Assembly (NCBI GenBank): GCA_036271855.1 | Contig: DATAZV010000370.1 | Location: 1 to 33,023, forward strand | Direction of reading: 5' to 3' | Origin: JAQGMJ01 sp036271855 | GTDB lineage: Bacteria; Pseudomonadota; Gammaproteobacteria; Burkholderiales; JAEUOS01 | Length of the DNA: 33,023 bases | Shown: positions 7,340-17,700 of the stretch, one piece after another | Layout of the letters: each line of letters starts with the position of its first letter | Position numbering within the stretch: the first letter of the stretch is position 1 | Notes under the pieces: model-generated | What the model was told of the DNA's origin: nothing | The model's database searches: none | What the model saw: only the letters and a program-made list of their open reading frames with translations | Position numbers and translations under genes: made by a program

Positions 7340-8464
7340 ATGCACGCGATGTTGCGCAAAGCCCTGCTCTGGATCATGCTGTTCTGTGGGCTGGCCATGC
7401 TGGCCGCCGGCCAGGCCCGTGCCGAACGCCTGAAGGACGTGGTCACCGTCCAGGGCGTGCGGGACAACCAGCTGATCGGCTACGGCATCGTGGTGGGCCT
7501 GGACGGCACCGGCGACCAGACCACGCAGACCCCCTTCACGGTGCAAAGTTTGACCACCATGCTGCAGCAGATGGGCGTCAACCTGCCGGCCGGTACCAGC
7601 CTGCAACTGAAAAACGTCGCCGCCGTGATGGTGACTTCGCAATTGCCGGCCTTCGCCCAGCCCGGCCAGCCGGTCGACATCACTGTCTCCTCGATGGGTA
7701 ATGCCAAGAGCCTGCGCGGCGGCACCCTGCTGCTGACGCCGCTCAAGGGCGCCGATGGCCAGATCTACGCCATGGCCCAGGGCAACGTACTGATCGCCGG
7801 CGCCGGCGAATCCGCCGGCGGCAGCAAGGCGCAGATCAACCAGCTCAACGCCGGCCGCATCCCCAACGGCGCCACCGTCGAACGCGCGGTCGCCAATTCC
7901 TTCGCCAGCGGAGACTCGCTGCGCCTGGAACTGCACGCCACCGATTTCGGCACCGCGCGCCGGGTCGCCGACGTCATCAATTCGAAAATGGGCGGCGGCA
8001 CCGCGCTGGCGCTCGACGGCCGGGTGATCCAGGTGCGCGCGCCGCAATCGCCCAACGACCGCGTCGCTTTCATGGCGCAGCTCGACACCCTCGAGGTGAA
8101 GATCGGCACCGCGGCTGCCAAGATCATTCTCAACGCCCGCACCGGTTCGGTGGTGATGAACCAGTCGGTCACTCTCGAACCTTGCGCGGTGGCCCACGGC
8201 AACCTCTCGGTGACCGTCAATGCCACGCCGGTGATCAGCCAGCCGAACGCGCTTTCGCAGGGCGGCCAGACCGTGGTTTCCGAAAAGGCCGACATCCAGA
8301 TCAAGCAGGACGGCGGCAAGCTGGTGCTGCTGGAGGCCGGCGTCAAGCTCGCCGACGTGGTCAAGGCGCTCAACACCCTGGGTGCGACCCCGCAAGACCT
8401 GCTGGCCATCCTGCAGGCGATGCAGGTTTCCGGCGCCCTGCACGCGGAGCTGGAGATCATCTGA
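7340..8464 (+). CDS. flgI: FlgI, P-ring protein
   Basis: 374 residues. FlgI is exported by Sec and assembles, with help from FlgA, into the periplasmic P-ring. The signal peptide runs to about residue 28 (QARA, then ERLKDVVTVQGVRDNQLIGY). The motif GLDGTGDQTTQTPFTVQS and the end LLAILQAMQVSGALHAELEI are characteristic. A Met at residue 4 is an alternative start. flgJ begins one base after the stop, with GGAG near the end of flgI serving as its ribosome site. Confidence 0.97.
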   Translation: MHAMLRKALLWIMLFCGLAMLAAGQARAERLKDVVTVQGVRDNQLIGYGIVVGLDGTGDQTTQTPFTVQSLTTMLQQMGVNLPAGTSLQLKNVAAVMVTSQLPAFAQPGQPVDITVSSMGNAKSLRGGTLLLTPLKGADGQIYAMAQGNVLIAGAGESAGGSKAQINQLNAGRIPNGATVERAVANSFASGDSLRLELHATDFGTARRVADVINSKMGGGTALALDGRVIQVRAPQSPNDRVAFMAQLDTLEVKIGTAAAKIILNARTGSVVMNQSVTLEPCAVAHGNLSVTVNATPVISQPNALSQGGQTVVSEKADIQIKQDGGKLVLLEAGVKLADVVKALNTLGATPQDLLAILQAMQVSGALHAELEII

Positions 8465-8465
8465 A

Positions 8466-9386
8466 ATGACTACCGCCTTGTCCCCCGGCGCCAGCGCGGC
8501 CGATGCCGCCAGCAGTGCTTTTGCGCTCGACCCCAAGGCCCTGGCTGCGCTCAAGAGCAAAGCCGGCTCGGCCACCGGCGCGGACCAGAAGCAGGCGCTC
8601 AAGCAGGCGGCCAACCAGTTCGAGGCGATGTTCATGAACATGCTCTTAAAGAGCATGCGCGACAGCCTGCCGAAAGACGGCATGATGGACAGCGACGGCA
8701 CCAAGACCTATACCAGCATGCTCGACCAGCAGCTGTCGCAAAAGCTCGCCGGCAAGGGCATGGGCTTGGCCGATATGATCGTCAAGCAACTGGACAAGAA
8801 ATTCGTCGACCCCGCCGCGCTAAAGGACGGCCAGTCCGGCGCCACCGGCGGCACCAGCACCCTGCAAATGCTCAAATCCGCCACCAGTGCGGCCGCCAGC
8901 AGCCCGGCGGCACCGCTCTCCGGTGCTCCCAAGGACTTCGTGCAAGCGCGCTGGGCCGATGCGCAGGCCGCCGAGCAGGCCTCCGGCGTGCCGGCCCAGT
9001 TCATCCTCGGGCAGGCGGCGCTGGAGTCCGGCTGGGGCAAGCGCGACATCAAATTCGCCGATGGCTCGACCAGCCACAACCTGTTCGGCATCAAGGCCGG
9101 CAGCAGCTGGAAGGGCGCCACCGTCGATGCCACCACCACCGAATACGTCGGCGGCGTGGCGCGCAAGTCCGTGGAAAAATTCCGCGCCTATTCCTCCTAT
9201 GCGGAAAGCTTCTCCGATTACGCCAACCTGCTGAAAAGCAACCCGCGCTACGCGGCGACGCTGCAGTCCGGGACAGACGCGGCGAAGTTCGCCACCAGCC
9301 TGCAGCAGGCCGGTTACGCCACCGATCCGAACTACGCGAAAAAGCTGACCGGCGTAATCCAGCAAACCTTGCGGGCGGTGGCATGA
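8466..9386 (+). CDS. flgJ: FlgJ, rod cap and peptidoglycan hydrolase
   Basis: 306 residues in two domains. The N-terminal rod-binding part (about 40-110) contains QFEAMFMNMLLKSMRDSLPK and caps the growing rod. A low-complexity linker (about 118-155) leads to a GH73-type glucosaminidase domain (about 156-306) that opens the cell wall for the rod; the likely catalytic Glu is E187 in ALESGWG, followed by HNLFGIK and AYSSYAESFSDYANLL. The frame is open back to 8382 inside flgI, but the ATG at 8466 is placed right after the flgI stop with GGAG upstream. Such fused FlgJ is the beta/gamma-proteobacterial form; many other phyla have only the rod-binding half. Confidence 0.96.
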   Translation: MTTALSPGASAADAASSAFALDPKALAALKSKAGSATGADQKQALKQAANQFEAMFMNMLLKSMRDSLPKDGMMDSDGTKTYTSMLDQQLSQKLAGKGMGLADMIVKQLDKKFVDPAALKDGQSGATGGTSTLQMLKSATSAAASSPAAPLSGAPKDFVQARWADAQAAEQASGVPAQFILGQAALESGWGKRDIKFADGSTSHNLFGIKAGSSWKGATVDATTTEYVGGVARKSVEKFRAYSSYAESFSDYANLLKSNPRYAATLQSGTDAAKFATSLQQAGYATDPNYAKKLTGVIQQTLRAVA

Positions 9387-9402
9387 ACAAGGGCCAAGCA
9401 TC

Positions 9403-11292
9403 ATGAGCGTACTGAGCATCGGCATTTCCGGCCTGGGCGCCGCGCAGTCGGGGATTGCCACCACCTCGCACAACATCAGCAACGTCAACACGCCCGGCTA
9501 TTCGCGCCAGCAGACGGTGCAGACCACCAACACGCCGATGTACAGCGGCGGCGGCTATTTCGGCCAGGGCGTCAACATCGCCTCGGTGCAGCGCGCCTAC
9601 AACGGCTTTCTGGTGGCCCAGGTGCGCGAGGCGCAAAGCCAGTCGAGCCAGATGGACAGTCTCTCTGCCCAATTGCAGAACATCGACAATCTGCTGGCCG
9701 ATCCGAGCGCGGGCTTAAGCCCGATGCTCGACAACCTGTTCTCCGCCGTCAATACGGTGTCCGCCTCGCCGTCGGATCCGGCCTCGCGCCAGACCCTGGT
9801 CGCCAGCGCGCAAACCCTGGCCTCCGGCTTCACCAGCCTGTCGACCCAGCTGACGAGTTTCGGCGACCAGGCCAATGCCGCGATCTCGCAATCGGTGAGC
9901 ACGATGAATGCCGACGCCGCCCAGCTGGCACAGATCAACGGCCAGATCGTCGTCGCGACCGCCGGCGGCCAGCCGCCGAACGACCTGATGGACCAGCGTG
10001 ATGCCCTGCTGCAGGACATGGCCAAGCAGGCACGCATTTCCGTGGTGCCGACGGCAGACGGTGGCACCAACGTCTTTCTCGGCAACGGCCAGGCCCTGGT
10101 GCTGGGCAGCCAGCAAAACCAGCTCGCCGCCCAGGCCGATCCGGCCGATCCCAGCCAGTTGACCGTCGGCATCATGGTCGGCAGCACATTCCAGGCCTTC
10201 GCCGCCGGCAGCGTCAGCGGCGGGTCGATCGGTGCTGCCCTGGCGTTTCGCCAGACCCTGCAACAAACCCAGAATTCGCTGGGGCGGGTTGCCGCCGGCC
10301 TGGCGCAGAGCTTCAATGCCCAGCAGGACGTCGGCCAGGACCTCAATGGCAATCCCGGCACCGACTTTTTCGCCGTCGCCGGTCCGCAGATTCTGGGCAA
10401 CAGCAACAATACCGGCAGCGCCAGCCTGAGCGCCACGATCTCCAACTACGGCGCGCTGACCACCAGCGACTACAAGCTGGCTTACGACGGCACCAATTAC
10501 ACCCTGACGCGGCTTTCCGACAATACCCAGCAGACTTTCGCCAGCCTGCCGCAGACCGTCGACGGCGTCGACATCGACCTCTCCAGCGGCACACCCGCCG
10601 CCGGCGACAGCTTTTTGATCGAGCCGACCCGCGCCGCCGCGCAAACCTTCACCACCCTGATCACCGACCCGAACAAGGTCGCCGCCGCCTTTCCGGTGCG
10701 CGCCGCGGTCACCAGTGCCAACAGCGGCAGCGGTACCGCCAAAATCACCGGGGTGACGCCGCCGGCCGACCCCAACGTGTCGCAGCCGGTGACCATCACC
10801 TTTACCAGCGCCACCACCTTCGACATCAGCGGCACCGGGACCGGTAACCCGACCGGCCTCACCTACACGCCGGGAATGCAGATCAGCTACAACGGCTGGA
10901 CCGCGACCCTGGCCGGCGCCCCGGCCAACGGCGACACCTTCAAGGTCGGTCCCAACACTGGCGGCAGTGGCGACAACGGCAACGTCAATGCCCTGGCCAA
11001 CCTGCAACTGGCGAAAATCCTCTCCGGCGGCACAGCCAGCTTCAGCGACGCCTATGCGCAGCTGGTGAGCAATGTCGGCAACCAGACCGCGGCGACCATT
11101 TCCAGCGCATCGGCGCAAAAGAGCGTCCTCACCAACGCGACCTCGGCGGAACAGTCGGTGTCCGGGGTGAACCTGGATGAAGAGGCCGCCAACCTGCTGA
11201 AGTACCAGCAGGCCTACCAGGCCGCCAGCAAGGTGATTTCCACCGCCGATGCCATGTTCCAGTCGATCCTGTCGGTCATCAGCAGCAACTAG
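9403..11292 (+). CDS. flgK: FlgK, first hook-filament junction protein (HAP1)
   Basis: 629 residues. FlgK joins the hook to the filament adapter FlgL and is a client of FlgN. The N-terminus MSVLSIGISGLGAAQSGI and HNISNVNTPGYSRQQ, and the C-terminal SGVNLDEEAANLLKYQQAYQ, define the family. The middle (about 330-560) is a long Thr/Ser/Gly-rich insertion typical of the surface-exposed part. It starts 16 bases after flgJ; flgL follows after a 60-base gap with no promoter seen. Confidence 0.97.
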   Translation: MSVLSIGISGLGAAQSGIATTSHNISNVNTPGYSRQQTVQTTNTPMYSGGGYFGQGVNIASVQRAYNGFLVAQVREAQSQSSQMDSLSAQLQNIDNLLADPSAGLSPMLDNLFSAVNTVSASPSDPASRQTLVASAQTLASGFTSLSTQLTSFGDQANAAISQSVSTMNADAAQLAQINGQIVVATAGGQPPNDLMDQRDALLQDMAKQARISVVPTADGGTNVFLGNGQALVLGSQQNQLAAQADPADPSQLTVGIMVGSTFQAFAAGSVSGGSIGAALAFRQTLQQTQNSLGRVAAGLAQSFNAQQDVGQDLNGNPGTDFFAVAGPQILGNSNNTGSASLSATISNYGALTTSDYKLAYDGTNYTLTRLSDNTQQTFASLPQTVDGVDIDLSSGTPAAGDSFLIEPTRAAAQTFTTLITDPNKVAAAFPVRAAVTSANSGSGTAKITGVTPPADPNVSQPVTITFTSATTFDISGTGTGNPTGLTYTPGMQISYNGWTATLAGAPANGDTFKVGPNTGGSGDNGNVNALANLQLAKILSGGTASFSDAYAQLVSNVGNQTAATISSASAQKSVLTNATSAEQSVSGVNLDEEAANLLKYQQAYQAASKVISTADAMFQSILSVISSN

Positions 11293-11352
11293 CGGGCCGG
11301 CAGCGCGGAACGATTTTCAACATAACTTCATTGTGACCTAGGGTATCCGACC

Positions 11353-12552
11353 ATGCGCATCAGCACCTCGATGATCTACGACCTTGGCAGCGCTTCGATG
11401 GCCGATCAGCAAAGCGCCCTGTTCAAGACCCAGGAGCAGATGAGCAGCAGCCGCCGCATGCTGTCGCCGGCGGACGACCCCGCCGCCGCCTCCACAGCGC
11501 TGAAGGTAAGCCAGGGCCTGGCCGTCACCCAGCAACAGCAGGCCAACCAGCAGGCCGCCAACAGCACGCTGTCCCAGGCCGAGTCGGTGATGGGCTCGAC
11601 CAGCGACCTGCTGCAAAGCGCGACCCAGTTGTTGCTGTCGGCACAGAACGGCACCATGTCGCAAAGCGACCGCGACGCCGTCGTTACGCAATTGCAGGGC
11701 ATGCAGCAGCAACTGCTCGCGCTGGCCAATTCGCGCGACGGCGCCGGCGGTTACCTGTTCGCCGGCTATAACGAAAACACCCAGCCCTTCGTCCAGAACG
11801 GCAGCAGCGTGGCCTATAACGGCGACGACGGCGTGCGTACCCTGGAAGTGGCGCCGGGCCGCAGCATGGACGTCTCCAGCGGCGGCGCCGATACCTTCAT
11901 GCGGGTGAAGAACGGCAACGGCGTATTCGCCACCGCGGCCGGCGCCGGCAACACTGGCGGCGGCGTCATCGACAGCGGCAGCGTGACCGATCCCAGCGCG
12001 CTCACCGGCCACGCCTACCAGCTCAATTTCAGCGTCAGCGGCGGCGTCACCACCTACGACGTCCTCGACACCACCGCCGGCACCACGGTGTCCAGCGGCA
12101 ACGCCTTCACCGCGGGCTCGGCGATCACCGTGGACGGACAGCAATTCACCGTCGGTGGTCAGCCCGGCAACGGTGACAATTTCACCGTCAGCCCGTCATC
12201 CAACGAAAGCATGTTCCAGATGCTCGCCGACGGCATCGCCGCGCTGAAATCCGGCGCCAGCCCGGCGGTGCGCACCAGCGCGGTCAATAGCGCGGTGGCC
12301 AATATGTACCAGGCGCAGAACCAGATCAGCCTGGCGCGCGCCGCGCTCGGGTCCAACATGGCCGAGATCACCACCCTGACCAGCATCAGCGCTTCAGCCA
12401 GCACCACCCAGCAGACCCGTCTGGGTGATCTCACCAGCCTCGACTACAACGCGGCAACCACGCAGCTGACCGAACAGACCACCGCCCTGCAGGCGGCGCA
12501 GCAGACCTTCGGCAAGATCAGCAAGATGAGCCTGTTCAGCTACCTCGCGTGA
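11353..12552 (+). CDS. flgL: FlgL, second hook-filament junction protein (HAP3)
   Basis: 399 residues. FlgL connects FlgK to flagellin and is the other FlgN client. It begins MRISTSMIYDLGSASM and has the flagellin-like N-terminal helices (SSRRMLSPADDPAAASTALK). The GYLFAGYNENTQPFVQNG segment is typical of FlgL, and it ends KISKMSLFSYLA, close to the usual FlgL C-terminus. It is longer than the roughly 300-residue enteric form because of a Gly/Ser/Thr-rich middle. It closes the flagellar operon and is followed by a strong hairpin. Confidence 0.95.
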   Translation: MRISTSMIYDLGSASMADQQSALFKTQEQMSSSRRMLSPADDPAAASTALKVSQGLAVTQQQQANQQAANSTLSQAESVMGSTSDLLQSATQLLLSAQNGTMSQSDRDAVVTQLQGMQQQLLALANSRDGAGGYLFAGYNENTQPFVQNGSSVAYNGDDGVRTLEVAPGRSMDVSSGGADTFMRVKNGNGVFATAAGAGNTGGGVIDSGSVTDPSALTGHAYQLNFSVSGGVTTYDVLDTTAGTTVSSGNAFTAGSAITVDGQQFTVGGQPGNGDNFTVSPSSNESMFQMLADGIAALKSGASPAVRTSAVNSAVANMYQAQNQISLARAALGSNMAEITTLTSISASASTTQQTRLGDLTSLDYNAATTQLTEQTTALQAAQQTFGKISKMSLFSYLA

Positions 12553-12561
12553 AGCCGGCGC

Positions 12562-12584
12562 GGGGCCCGCCGCAAGGCGGCCCC
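12562..12584. terminator. GNRA-loop hairpin between convergent flgL and the GGDEF-EAL gene
   Basis: GGGG(C)CCGCC, a GCAA tetraloop at 12572-12575, then GGCGGCCCC form a nine-pair stem with one bulged C, in the 48-base gap between two convergent genes. The stability and placement fit a terminator usable from both sides, but there is no T-run, so it may work with Rho or as a 3'-end stabiliser. Confidence 0.55.
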
Positions 12585-12600
12585 GCCACGGTGGAGGCAG

Positions 12601-14775
12601 CTAGCCCGCGTGCGCCAGGCGCAGGCCGGGCACCAGTGTAAGCACCTTGCCGATGTCGGAAAAGCGCCACTCCGCCGGCGGGCCGTTTTTCACCATCTCG
12701 ATCAGCAGGGCAGTGGTCTTTGCCGCCGTCAGCGGGCGGCTAAAGTAATAGCCTTGCATCATCTGGCAGCCGCGGCGCTGCAGCAGTTGCACCTGCTCCC
12801 GTGTTTCCACGCCTTCGGCGATCACTTCCAGTTTCAGCGCCGCCGCCATTGCGATGATCGCCGCGGTGATGGTGTCGTTGCCGCTGTCGGCATGGATATC
12901 GGTGACGAAGGAGCGGTCGATCTTCAACTGGTCGATGTCGAAACGCTGCAGGTACGAGAGCGACGAATAGCCGGTGCCGAAGTCGTCGATCGACATGCGC
13001 ACGTTCAGGTCCTGCAGGCCCTTGAGGGTGGCCAGCGTGGTCGAGATGTCCTGCACCAGCATGGTTTCGGTGATCTCGATCTCCAGAAGCTGGCCGGGCA
13101 GGGCGGCGCGCTCCAGCACCCGGCGCACCAGCTCGACGAACCCGGGTCTCTGGAAGTGGGTGCCGGGGATGTTGACCGACACGCGTACCGGCCCCAGCCC
13201 TTGCGCTAGCCAGGCCGCGGCCTGCAGCACGGCGGCATTCAGCGCCCATTCGCCAAAAGAGACGATCAGGCCGTTCTCCTCGGCGATCGGGATGAATTCG
13301 CTGGGTGGAATGGTGCGGCCGTTGTGGTTCCAGCGCATCAGCGCCTCGACCCCGGGCATCAGGCCGGTGCGGGCGTCGACCTGCGGCTGGTAGTGCAGTT
13401 CCAGCTCGTTGCGTTCCAGCGCCTTGTGCAGGTCGCGTTCCAGCTCCCAGCGGCGGCGGTCGGTCAGGTTGAGCTCGGGGCGATAGGCGCGCACGTCGTT
13501 GCGGCCTTGCGCCTTCACCGAATACATCGCCGCGTCGGCATTGCGCAGCAGGCTGTCGACGTCGGCGCCGTCTTCCGGATAGTGCGCCAGGCCGACCGAG
13601 GCGCTGATGAAGTTCTCGTGGCCATTGATGGTGAAGGGTTTGCGCAGGGCGATCAGGATGCGCTCGGCCACCCTGTAGGCCTGCTGTGGTTCCGCCACCT
13701 GGGTCAGCAGGACGACGAACTCGTCACCGCCCAGGCGGGCGACGACGTCGGCGTCGTTGCTGCCGCCGCGCACGCAGCGGTTGAGGCGGTCGGCCACCTC
13801 GCACAGCACGGTGTCGCCGGCACTGTGCCCCTGGGTGTCATTGATCTGCTTGAAGCGGTCGAGGTCGACGAACAGCGCGGCCAGGCGCCCGGTCTGCAGG
13901 CGCGCCGTCTCGATGGCGGCATCGAAGCGCTCGGTGAACAGGCGGCGGTTCGGCAGGCCGGTGAGATTGTCGTAGTTGGCCAGCGCCTTGATCTGCTCTT
14001 CGGCCAGCTTGCGCTGGGTGATGTCCTGGGCAGTGCCGACGATCAGCACCGCGCGGCCGGTGCTGTCGCATTCGGCTTCCGCCTCCAGGTGCACGTGGCA
14101 GGTTTCATCCTGCGCGCCGCGCACGCGGAATTCCAGGTTCACCGGGATCGCGCGCCGGGCCAGGTTCAGCAGCGCGTCGCGCAGCCGCGGCAGATCGGCG
14201 GCGTCGACCCGATACAGCAGCTTTTCCGTCGTCAGCAGTTCGCTCGAGGGCGGCAGGCCGAAGATGGCGCGGCAGATGTCGCAGGCGGAAATCCGGTCAC
14301 TGACAAGATTCCAGTCCCAGGTGCCGAGGCGGGCGATGCGCTGCGCCTTGGCCAGGGTGGCGCGGCTCTGCTCCAGTTCCTGGCGCATCTTCGAGGCGCG
14401 CAACAGGTAGCGGGTGCGCTGCGCCAGCAGGGTCCATTGCGAGGATTTGACGAAAAAGTCGGTGGCACCCGCCTCGTAGGCCCGTGCGATCGACTCCTCG
14501 TCTTCCAGCCCGGTGAGCATCAGCACCGGCACCTGGCCGCCGCCCGGCAGGTGGCGCAAGGCTTCGCAGGCGGCGAAGCCGTCCATGCCCGGCATCAGGG
14601 CATCGAGCAGCACGCAGTCCGGCACCTGTTCGCGGAAGGAGGCCAGAGCTTCGCTACCGCTGCTGGCCTCGCGCACTGCCAGGCCGTGCTGCATCAGGAT
14701 CGAGGCCGTGAGCATGCGCGCCACCGGGTCGTCGTCGACCAGCAGCACCAGATCACCGGTGGGGGAGGGTTGCAT
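12601..14775 (-). CDS. REC-PAS-GGDEF-EAL response regulator (c-di-GMP turnover)
   Basis: 724 residues. It has a receiver (about 8-125, phospho-acceptor D58 in LLDALMPGMDG), a PAS domain (about 140-262, ending VGTAQDITQRKLAEE), a GGDEF domain with intact GGDEF at 349-353, and an EAL domain with E477-A478-L479. The EAL part keeps the residues needed for cyclic-di-GMP hydrolysis: VSVN, IEITE, DDFGTGYSSL, LKIDRSFV, AEGVET and QGYYF. The position of the I-site RxxD reads NDAD, so product inhibition of the cyclase is probably lost. Net activity cannot be read from sequence; the complete EAL motifs favour a phosphodiesterase. The start at 14775 is chosen because AAGGAG lies 6 bases ahead; an ATG at 14790 overlaps the upstream kinase stop as ATGA. 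It is the last gene of the hybrid-kinase unit and a likely output of it. Confidence 0.93.
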   Translation of the reverse strand: MQPSPTGDLVLLVDDDPVARMLTASILMQHGLAVREASSGSEALASFREQVPDCVLLDALMPGMDGFAACEALRHLPGGGQVPVLMLTGLEDEESIARAYEAGATDFFVKSSQWTLLAQRTRYLLRASKMRQELEQSRATLAKAQRIARLGTWDWNLVSDRISACDICRAIFGLPPSSELLTTEKLLYRVDAADLPRLRDALLNLARRAIPVNLEFRVRGAQDETCHVHLEAEAECDSTGRAVLIVGTAQDITQRKLAEEQIKALANYDNLTGLPNRRLFTERFDAAIETARLQTGRLAALFVDLDRFKQINDTQGHSAGDTVLCEVADRLNRCVRGGSNDADVVARLGGDEFVVLLTQVAEPQQAYRVAERILIALRKPFTINGHENFISASVGLAHYPEDGADVDSLLRNADAAMYSVKAQGRNDVRAYRPELNLTDRRRWELERDLHKALERNELELHYQPQVDARTGLMPGVEALMRWNHNGRTIPPSEFIPIAEENGLIVSFGEWALNAAVLQAAAWLAQGLGPVRVSVNIPGTHFQRPGFVELVRRVLERAALPGQLLEIEITETMLVQDISTTLATLKGLQDLNVRMSIDDFGTGYSSLSYLQRFDIDQLKIDRSFVTDIHADSGNDTITAAIIAMAAALKLEVIAEGVETREQVQLLQRRGCQMMQGYYFSRPLTAAKTTALLIEMVKNGPPAEWRFSDIGKVLTLVPGLRLAHAG

Positions 14776-14786
14776 GGACATCTCCT

Positions 14787-17700
14787 TCATGCGGGGCTTA
14801 AGTTCTGCAGGGCGGCGAAGACGCGCCGTAGCTCGTGTTCGGCCTCATCGAGGCGGCCGGCGGTCGCCGCCGCCTCGCTGGCGCGCGCATCGGCCTCGAT
14901 CCGTGCGAACAGCTTCGAGACCGCGACGGCGCCGATATTGGCGTTGCTCGACTTCAGCGTATGGGCGGCCATCCGCGCCGCCGCCATGTCCCCGCACGCG
15001 GCGGCCTGGCGCAGTTGCTCGAACAATTCCGGCGCGCTGGCAAGAAAGGCGCCCGACAGCCGCGCGATCAGGCCATGGGCGCCGCCTCGCTCCATCGTCC
15101 TCAAGGTATGCAGGATGCGCGGATCCAGCGGCGAGTCCGGCACGCCTTCGGCTTCGGCGGCCGGCGCAGCCGGCACCGGTGTTGCGACAGGCGGCGGCAG
15201 CGCCACCACTGCCGCCACCGCCGCGCATGGCCAGCGTGACAGCACGGCTTGCAAGTCGGTTTCGGCGAATGGCTTGCTCAGGTAGTCGTTGAAGCCGGCT
15301 TCGATGCAGCGTTCGCGGTCGCCCGCCAGCGCGTTGGCGGTCAGCGCGATCACCGGTACATCGGTGGGCACCGCCAGCGTTGCGCCCTCGCCGCCGGCGC
15401 GGATGTGGCGCAAGGCTTCAAAGCCATCCATCTCGGGCATCTGGCAGTCCATCAGCACGAGGTCAAAGGACTGGCCGGACAGCTGTTGCAGCGCTTCACG
15501 GCCGTTTTCCGCGATCGCATGGCTGTAGCCGAGCTGCTCCAGCATGGTGCCGGCGATTTCGCGGTTTACCGGATTGTCCTCGACCACCAGCACGTGGCCG
15601 CCGATGCGTGCAGGCGGGCCGTCCCCCGGCTGCGGCGCGGCTTGCAGCCGGGCGGGAGGGATCGGCTGCGCCAGCAATTTGCGCAGCGCGCGCTGCAGCT
15701 CGGCCTGGCGTACCGGCTTTTCCAGATACAGGTCGATGCCGGCGGCGCGCGCGCGCGACAGGTCGCGCGGCCCGGAAAGGGAGGTCAGCATGGCCAGGCG
15801 GGTGGCCGCCAGCCGCGGCGAGCGATGGATGCGCTCGGCCAGCTCGACGCCGCTCATGCCGGGCATTTTCATGTCGATCAGCGCGGCGTCAAACGGCCAG
15901 CCCGCGCCGACGGCGGCTTCCAGCGCGTCCAGCGCGGAGAAGCCCTGGTCGACAGCGGCACACTCCGCGCCCCAGTTCCTCATCTGCTGCGCCAGGATGC
16001 CGCGATTGGTCGGATTATCCTCGACCACCAGGATGCGCTTGCCGGCGAGCGAAGCGGCCGGTTCACCGAGGGGGGCAACCGCCGCTGTTCGCGCACCCAC
16101 CGGCAGGGTCAGGCGAAACTCGAAAGTCGATCCATGCCCGGCCTCGCTGCTGACGGTGATGTTGCCGTCCATCATCTGCACCAGGTGCTGGCTGATCGCC
16201 AGGCCCAGGCCGGTGCCGCCATAGCGCTTGGTGGCGCTGCTGGAACCCTGCTCGAACACGCGGAATAGCCGCTCCAGTACCTCGGGCGGCATGCCGATGC
16301 CGGTATCGCGCACCGTAAAGCAGACCGTGCAGCTGGCCGCGTCGGCAGCCGCGCCGGGCGCCACCGCCGCCTTCACCAGGACTTCGCCGGCTTCGGTGAA
16401 CTTGATCGCGTTGCCGGCCAGGTTGGTCAGCACCTGGCGAATGCGCCCGGCGTCGCCTACCAGCAGCGGCGGCAGGCCGCTGCCGACTTCGCATGCCAGT
16501 TCGACGCGCTTGGCATGGGCACGCGGCGCCAGCAGCTCGCCGATTTCCTCGATCAGCGCGGCGAGGGCGAATTCCTCCTTCTGCAACTCCAGCTTGCCGG
16601 CCTCGATTTTCGAAAAATCGAGAATGTCGTTGATGATCTGCAGCAGCGCTTCGCCCGAGCGATACACCGTTTCGGCGAAGCGGCGCTGGCGGTCGGAAAG
16701 CTGGGTGCCCAGCAGCAGTTCGGTCATGCCAAGCACACCGTTCATCGGCGTGCGGATCTCGTGGCTCATGTTCGCCAGGAACTGCGACTTGGCGCGGCTG
16801 GCGGCCAGCGCCTCTTCGGTCGCCTGGCGCAACCGCGCCTGCTGGTTGCGCTGCTCGGTCACGTCCTCCGAGATCCCCAGCAGGTAGCGCGGCGCGCCGT
16901 TCTTGTCGCGGATCGGCAGCTTGCGGGTGCGCAGGATGCGCAGCTCTCCCGTCGCGGTGGAAAACTCGTCGCTTTCGACTTCCAGCGCTTCCGCGGCGGC
17001 GAGGGCCGCGCGGTCCTGGGCGATATAGCGCTCGGCCTTGTCGCGGCTGAAAAAATCATAGTCATTCTTGCCGACGAAGGCGGCACGCGGCATGCCGAGT
17101 ATCTGCTCGGCAGCCCGGTTGATGCGCTGATAGCGCAAATCCTGGGCGTCCTTGACGAACACCATCGCCGGGATATTTTCCACCACCGAATCGAGGAATT
17201 CTTCGGCCTGGCGCAGGTCCTGCTCCTTCAGCTTGCGGTCGGTGATGTCGAGTTCCACCGCCATGAACTTCTCGATCCGCCCGGCGCCGTCGTAGATCGG
17301 CTGCACCTCGACATCGAGCCAGTATTCGCGGCCGTCGCGCGAGTAGTTGAGAATCTCGCAATGAAAGCCGGCGCCGGCGGCGAGGTGCTCGCGCATCCGC
17401 GCCACTGTCGCCGGATCGGTGCCGGGCCCCTGCAGCAACGACCCGGGCTTGCGGCCGCGCACTTCGTCCAGGGCATATCCGGTGATGCGGGTAAAAGCCT
17501 GGTTGACCCACAGCACCAGGCCGGCGGCATCGGTGATGATCACCGCATTGTGGGTGCGGCTGGCCACCATCGCCAGATCGCGCGCTTCGTGCTCGCGCCG
17601 CGCCAGTTCGTGGCTGTGTTCAGTGGCCTGCTGGTGCGCCAGTTCAAGGCGGCGGCGGTCGCGTTCCAGGCTTTCGGTCATGGCGATGAAGGCGCCGCGC

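Noticed and set aside
13324..15285. 653-codon plus-strand frame opposite the GGDEF-EAL and hybrid-kinase genes
   Set aside because: Overlaps intact catalytic motifs on the minus strand and has no family sequence.
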